A stretch of DNA of 64,000 nt from the NCBI RefSeq assembly GCF_044326205.1, contig NZ_JBIRCY010000016.1:60056-124055 (forward strand), in the 5' to 3' direction. Positions 61,224 to 64,000 of the stretch are shown here, in pieces. Origin of the DNA: Kumtagia sp044326205. Lineage in GTDB: Bacteria > Pseudomonadota > Alphaproteobacteria > Rhizobiales > Rhizobiaceae. The position numbers were made by a program, and so were the translations under genes. Numbering within the stretch: position 1 is the first letter of the stretch; each line of letters starts with the position of its first letter. The notes beneath the pieces are model-generated. The model had not been told where the DNA came from, searched no databases, and saw nothing but the letters and a program-made list of their open reading frames with translations.

Positions 61224-62858
61224 ATGCTCGAACGGGCGGACAGCTACGAGGCGCTCTACAAAAATTTCCGCTGGGCGATCCCGGAGCGGTTCAACATCGG
61301 CGTGGCAGTCTGCGACCGCTGGGCGGCGACGGAGCCGGAGCGCACCGCGCTGCTGGAGTACCGGGCGGAGGGCGCGCCGGTCCGCATGAGTTTCGGCGAA
61401 CTGTCGCGCCAGTCGAACGCGCTGGCCAATGCTCTGAGAGGGCGGGGCATAGGCCGGGGCGACCGGGTGGCGCTCTTGCTGCCGCAGAGTTTCGAGACGG
61501 CGATCGCCCATGTCGCGATCTACAAGCTCGGCGCCATCGCCGTGCCGCTGGCGCTGCTGTTCGGCGTCGAGGCGCTGGAATACCGGCTGCAGACGGCGGG
61601 CGTGAAGGCGGTCGTCACCAACGCCAGGGGCGTCTTCAAGCTGAAGGGCATTCGCGGCCGCCTGCCGGGGCTGGAACTGGTGGTTTCCACCGATGGGGCG
61701 GAGGCCGGCGCGCTGGGTTTCCAGCAGGCGGTGGCTGACCATGAGCCGGTTTTCGAGGCCGTGGACACCACGCCCGACGATCCGTCGATGATGATTTTCA
61801 CGTCCGGCACGACCGGGCCGCCGAAAGGGGCGCTGCACGGCCATCGGGTGCTGATCGGCCATCTGCCCGGCGTGCAGTTCCACCACGAATTCTTTCCGCA
61901 GCCGGGCGATCTTGCCTGGACGCCGGCCGACTGGGCCTGGGCCGGCGGGCTGCTCAACCTTTTGCTGCCGTCGCTTTATTTCGGCGTGCCGGTGGTGTTC
62001 GGGAAATTCGAAAAGTTCGATCCGGAGGCCGTACTCGGGCTGGTGGAAAAGATGGGCGTGCGCAACGCCTTTATCCCGCCGACGGCGCTCAGAATGCTGA
62101 AGTCGGTGGCCGGCATCCGCCGGCGTTTTGACCTGAAGCTGCGCACGGTGGGCTCGGCCGGCGAGGCGCTGGGCCGCGAGACCTACGAATGGGCGAAGGA
62201 CGAGCTCTGCCTGACGGTCAACGAATTCTACGGCCAGACCGAATGCAACATCGTGCTGTCCTCCTGCGCCGAACTTGGCGTCAGCCGGGGCGGGGCGATC
62301 GGCAAACCGTCGCCCGGCCATGACGTGGCGATCATCGACGGCGAAGGCAAAAAGATGCCGGCGGGCGAGATCGGCCAGATCGCGGTGCGAAGGCCCGACC
62401 CGGTGATGTTTTTGGGCTACTGGCAGAACGAGACGGCGACGCGCCAGAAATTCATCGGCGACTGGATGACCACTGGCGACCAGGGCATTTGCGACGCTGA
62501 CGGCTACGTTTCCTTTTTCGGGCGCGACGACGACGTGATTACGTCAGCCGGCTTCCGCATCGGCCCCGGCGAGATCGAGGACTGTTTGACCGGCCATCCG
62601 GCGATTGCTCTGGCCGCGGCCGTCGGCAAGCCCGACCCGCTGCGCACCGAGATCGTCAAGGCCTATGTGGTGCTGCGCGACGGGTTTTCGCCGAGCGACG
62701 AGCTGGCGGCGGAGATCAAGGGCTTTGTGCGCGAAAGACTGTCGGCGCATGAATATCCGCGCGAGGTGGCGTTTGTGGATTCGATGCCGCTGACCACGAC
62801 TGGAAAAGTGATAAGGCGGATTTTCCGGGATCGGGCACGGCACGAGATCGAGGATTGA
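61224..62858 (+). CDS. acyl-CoA synthetase (medium-chain/acetyl-CoA synthetase-like)
   Basis: A 544-residue adenylate-forming enzyme that joins a carboxylic acid to CoA through an acyl-AMP. The AMP-binding loop is IFTSGTTGPPKGALHGH near 190-207, NEFYGQTECN near 332 and GRDDDVITSAGFRIGPGEIED near 432-452 mark the core, and the catalytic Lys is in TTTGKVIRR near 525. It belongs to the ACSM-like branch, so butyrate or a medium-chain acid is likely. ATG 61224 is the family start. It lies close to the 3-hydroxybutyrate genes but is a separate unit. Confidence 0.93.
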   Translation: MLERADSYEALYKNFRWAIPERFNIGVAVCDRWAATEPERTALLEYRAEGAPVRMSFGELSRQSNALANALRGRGIGRGDRVALLLPQSFETAIAHVAIYKLGAIAVPLALLFGVEALEYRLQTAGVKAVVTNARGVFKLKGIRGRLPGLELVVSTDGAEAGALGFQQAVADHEPVFEAVDTTPDDPSMMIFTSGTTGPPKGALHGHRVLIGHLPGVQFHHEFFPQPGDLAWTPADWAWAGGLLNLLLPSLYFGVPVVFGKFEKFDPEAVLGLVEKMGVRNAFIPPTALRMLKSVAGIRRRFDLKLRTVGSAGEALGRETYEWAKDELCLTVNEFYGQTECNIVLSSCAELGVSRGGAIGKPSPGHDVAIIDGEGKKMPAGEIGQIAVRRPDPVMFLGYWQNETATRQKFIGDWMTTGDQGICDADGYVSFFGRDDDVITSAGFRIGPGEIEDCLTGHPAIALAAAVGKPDPLRTEIVKAYVVLRDGFSPSDELAAEIKGFVRERLSAHEYPREVAFVDSMPLTTTGKVIRRIFRDRARHEIED

Positions 62859-62880
62859 AGGGCGGAACGCGGCGAGACCG

Positions 62881-62943
62881 TCAGCCGCGCCGGGCTGCCT
62901 CGATCGCGGCGACGTCTATCTTCTTCATGTCCATCATGGCCGG
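62881..62943 (-). pseudogene. 3' remnant of a PhnB/VOC family gene
   Basis: The minus strand encodes AMMDMKKIDVAAIEAARRG and a stop, which resembles the highly conserved end of PhnB-like VOC proteins (about AMLxMKKIDIAALEAAY). The frame upstream of about 62943 gives no family-like sequence, and no start fits. The rest of the gene seems to be deleted. Confidence 0.5.
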
Positions 62944-62994
62944 ACAGGGCCTCAATCCGGGGACGGTCCGCTTGAACGAGTATGGTTTTCGGGC

Positions 62995-63222
62995 TCAGGC
63001 GCTCCGCCTCCGAGTCAACAGGATCCGGACAATCTGGATCACGTTGAGCATGATGAAGAAGATGTTCCAGGCCACGACGTTCAGCATCGATACGGGCTGG
63101 CTGTAGAAATAGACCGCGAGACACGTGGCCGCCGTCACGGTGAGGATGCGCAGGCGCAACATGTCCATCGTGAAATAGGCGATCACGTAAAGGACGTTCG
63201 CCGCATTGATGAGAATGTCCAT
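62995..63222 (-). CDS. small membrane protein (Popeye-like transmembrane module)
   Basis: A 75-residue protein with three hydrophobic segments (about 3-20, 27-43, 50-68) and a basic end (ILLTRRRSA). The pattern YVIAYFTMDMLRLRILTVTAATCLAVYFYSQPVSMLNVVAWNIFFIMLNVIQIVRIL resembles the membrane module found at the N-terminus of bacterial Popeye/cyclic-nucleotide proteins, here without the sensor domain. ATG 63222 is the likely start. It lies 64 bp downstream of the CMD-family gene on the same strand. Confidence 0.75.
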   Translation of the reverse strand: MDILINAANVLYVIAYFTMDMLRLRILTVTAATCLAVYFYSQPVSMLNVVAWNIFFIMLNVIQIVRILLTRRRSA

Positions 63223-63286
63223 GAATTTGCTCGCTCCGGCATGAGGGGGAGGCGGCGCCCGGCGTGGCACGGCGGGCGCCGCCTTT

Positions 63287-63730
63287 TCAATCACCGCCGA
63301 ATTCGGTCTTGAAGGTTTCGAAGTCGATCTGGAGGCCGTTCAGCACGGCGCTCCAGTGGCGGACGTATCCGGCGAGCGCCACCGCCTCGGCGATCTCCTC
63401 GCTGGACGCGCCGCGGTCCCTGGCCATCTTGCTCTCCAGCCAGATGCAGTAGCGGCAGGGAATCTGCGCCGCTACGGCCAGGTTGATCAGCGACTTGACC
63501 TTGGGTTCGAGGACGGTGGTGCCCTCGCCGAAGTCGAGGCCCTTGGTGAGCGCCCAGGCGCCGGCGACCCCGGCTTTCGGATAGGCCTTGAAGTGGGTCG
63601 GCACGCTGCCGATCGCCGCCTCGATTTCCTTGTAGGTCTGCTCCGCCGCCGGCAGTTCCTGCGCGCCTGCGAAGGACGCGGCGAGGGTGGTTGCGACGGT
63701 CATCGCCAGAATTGCAAAAGTCTTTCTCAT
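63287..63730 (-). CDS. exported carboxymuconolactone decarboxylase (AhpD-like) protein
   Basis: A 147-residue protein with a signal peptide (MRKTFAILAMTVATTLAASFAGA, cleavage near residue 23). The CMD/AhpD domain has the redox pair CRYC with the downstream WLESKMARDRGASSEEIAEAV, typical of AhpD-like alkylhydroperoxidase proteins. Most of these are cytoplasmic, so a periplasmic form is unusual. GGAGACC lies 4 nt before the ATG. It probably shares a transcript with the small membrane protein. Confidence 0.88.
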   Translation of the reverse strand: MRKTFAILAMTVATTLAASFAGAQELPAAEQTYKEIEAAIGSVPTHFKAYPKAGVAGAWALTKGLDFGEGTTVLEPKVKSLINLAVAAQIPCRYCIWLESKMARDRGASSEEIAEAVALAGYVRHWSAVLNGLQIDFETFKTEFGGD

Positions 63731-63877
63731 GTTGGTCTCCTGTTTCCAGTCTTGGGATCGAAGGGGCAAAGCGTGGCCATGTCCGCGCGCCCCTTCACGC
63801 GCGGATACGGAAGCCGTCCGTTCCGAAGCGGGGTTCTGCCTTGGAGCGGGTCGGGTCGAGGTGGTGGTAGCGGCTGG

Positions 63878-64000
63878 CTAGTCGCGCCAGACGAGATCGA
63901 ATCGCGTCAGGCCGATGTCGCCCAGTTCCCTGTCCGAGAACCGCTGGAGAAGCCGGGCATCGCGGCGCGCGCGGCGGCGTCGGGCCGAGCGGCCGTAGCC
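63878..64000 (-). CDS. DUF1127 protein, C-terminal end (partial)
   Basis: The last 40 codons before TAG encode a very Arg-rich stretch and then RLLQRFSDRELGDIGLTRFDLVWRD, the DUF1127 signature (LSDRELxDIGLxRxDI). The start lies beyond the right window edge. Short DUF1127 proteins in rhizobia act in phosphate, polyamine or RNA-related regulation; which applies here is unknown. Confidence 0.85.
   Translation of the reverse strand, partial: GYGRSARRRRARRDARLLQRFSDRELGDIGLTRFDLVWRD

Noticed and set aside
60972..62321. 449-codon minus-strand frame under the acyl-CoA synthetase gene
   Set aside because: It is antisense to all the motifs of the synthetase and has no plausible start context.

Overview
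The window is high-GC, almost fully coding DNA without phage, insertion sequences or CRISPR. Gene content (cobS/cobT with BolA and a J-domain protein, TIGR02302 protein, PduO-type adenosyltransferase next to a twin-transmembrane protein, etfBA with 3-hydroxybutyryl-CoA dehydrogenase, bdhA with a patatin), RIME-like palindromic repeats, CTTGAC-type promoters and a GTTC-N7-GTTC LexA box all point to an alphaproteobacterial chromosome of the Hyphomicrobiales, most like Mesorhizobium and relatives (Phyllobacteriaceae). This is judged by recognition, not by a database search.

Layout. 1-6.4 kb: a truncated ATP-grasp ligase coupled to an esterase, a GGDEF-EAL protein, a DUF1194 protein and a methyltransferase. 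6.4-14.4 kb: glyoxalase II, a YddG-like exporter with a YhhN protein, DUF3108, a class III cyclase with an N-terminal Cys4 motif, rpmB with promoter and terminator, a YhhQ-type transporter and an aminopropyltransferase-like protein. 14.4-21 kb: the cobalt chelatase genes cobT and cobS, separated by two small exported Cys-motif proteins, plus J-domain and bolA genes. cobT is followed by a phytase-like esterase gene whose 5' end holds an in-frame 174-bp perfect palindromic element. 21-31 kb: an FAD/Fe-S sugar dehydrogenase pair, an atypical AroE homologue, the large TIGR02302 protein, and lptM-lysA.

31-44 kb: argH and tlpA divergently arranged, a GT-C-like membrane protein, hbd, etfBA, rhomboid, a HicAB pair, adenosyltransferase, twin-TM protein, SDR and YihY. 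44-54 kb: small genes, GluQ-RS, a DNA glycosylase, an HNH protein, then a six-gene ABC sugar-uptake operon (ROK regulator, ATPase, binding protein, permease, dehydrogenase, acetyltransferase) and tRNA-Leu(CAA). 54-64 kb: DedA-like protein, DsbB, an RTX-like protein, a ketone-body module (bdhA divergent from acetoacetate decarboxylase and patatin), an unknown gene behind a LexA box, an acyl-CoA synthetase, an exported CMD-family protein and the 3' end of a DUF1127 gene.

Most of the window is housekeeping. The best leads are the SOS-box-controlled unknown gene (59.8-60.8 kb), the in-frame palindrome insertion after cobT, the paired Cys-motif proteins between cobS and cobT, the ATP-grasp/esterase pair at the left edge, the possibly leaderless hicAB operon, the GT-C-like membrane protein, and four palindromic repeat families. 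I found no convincing wholly new multi-gene system.
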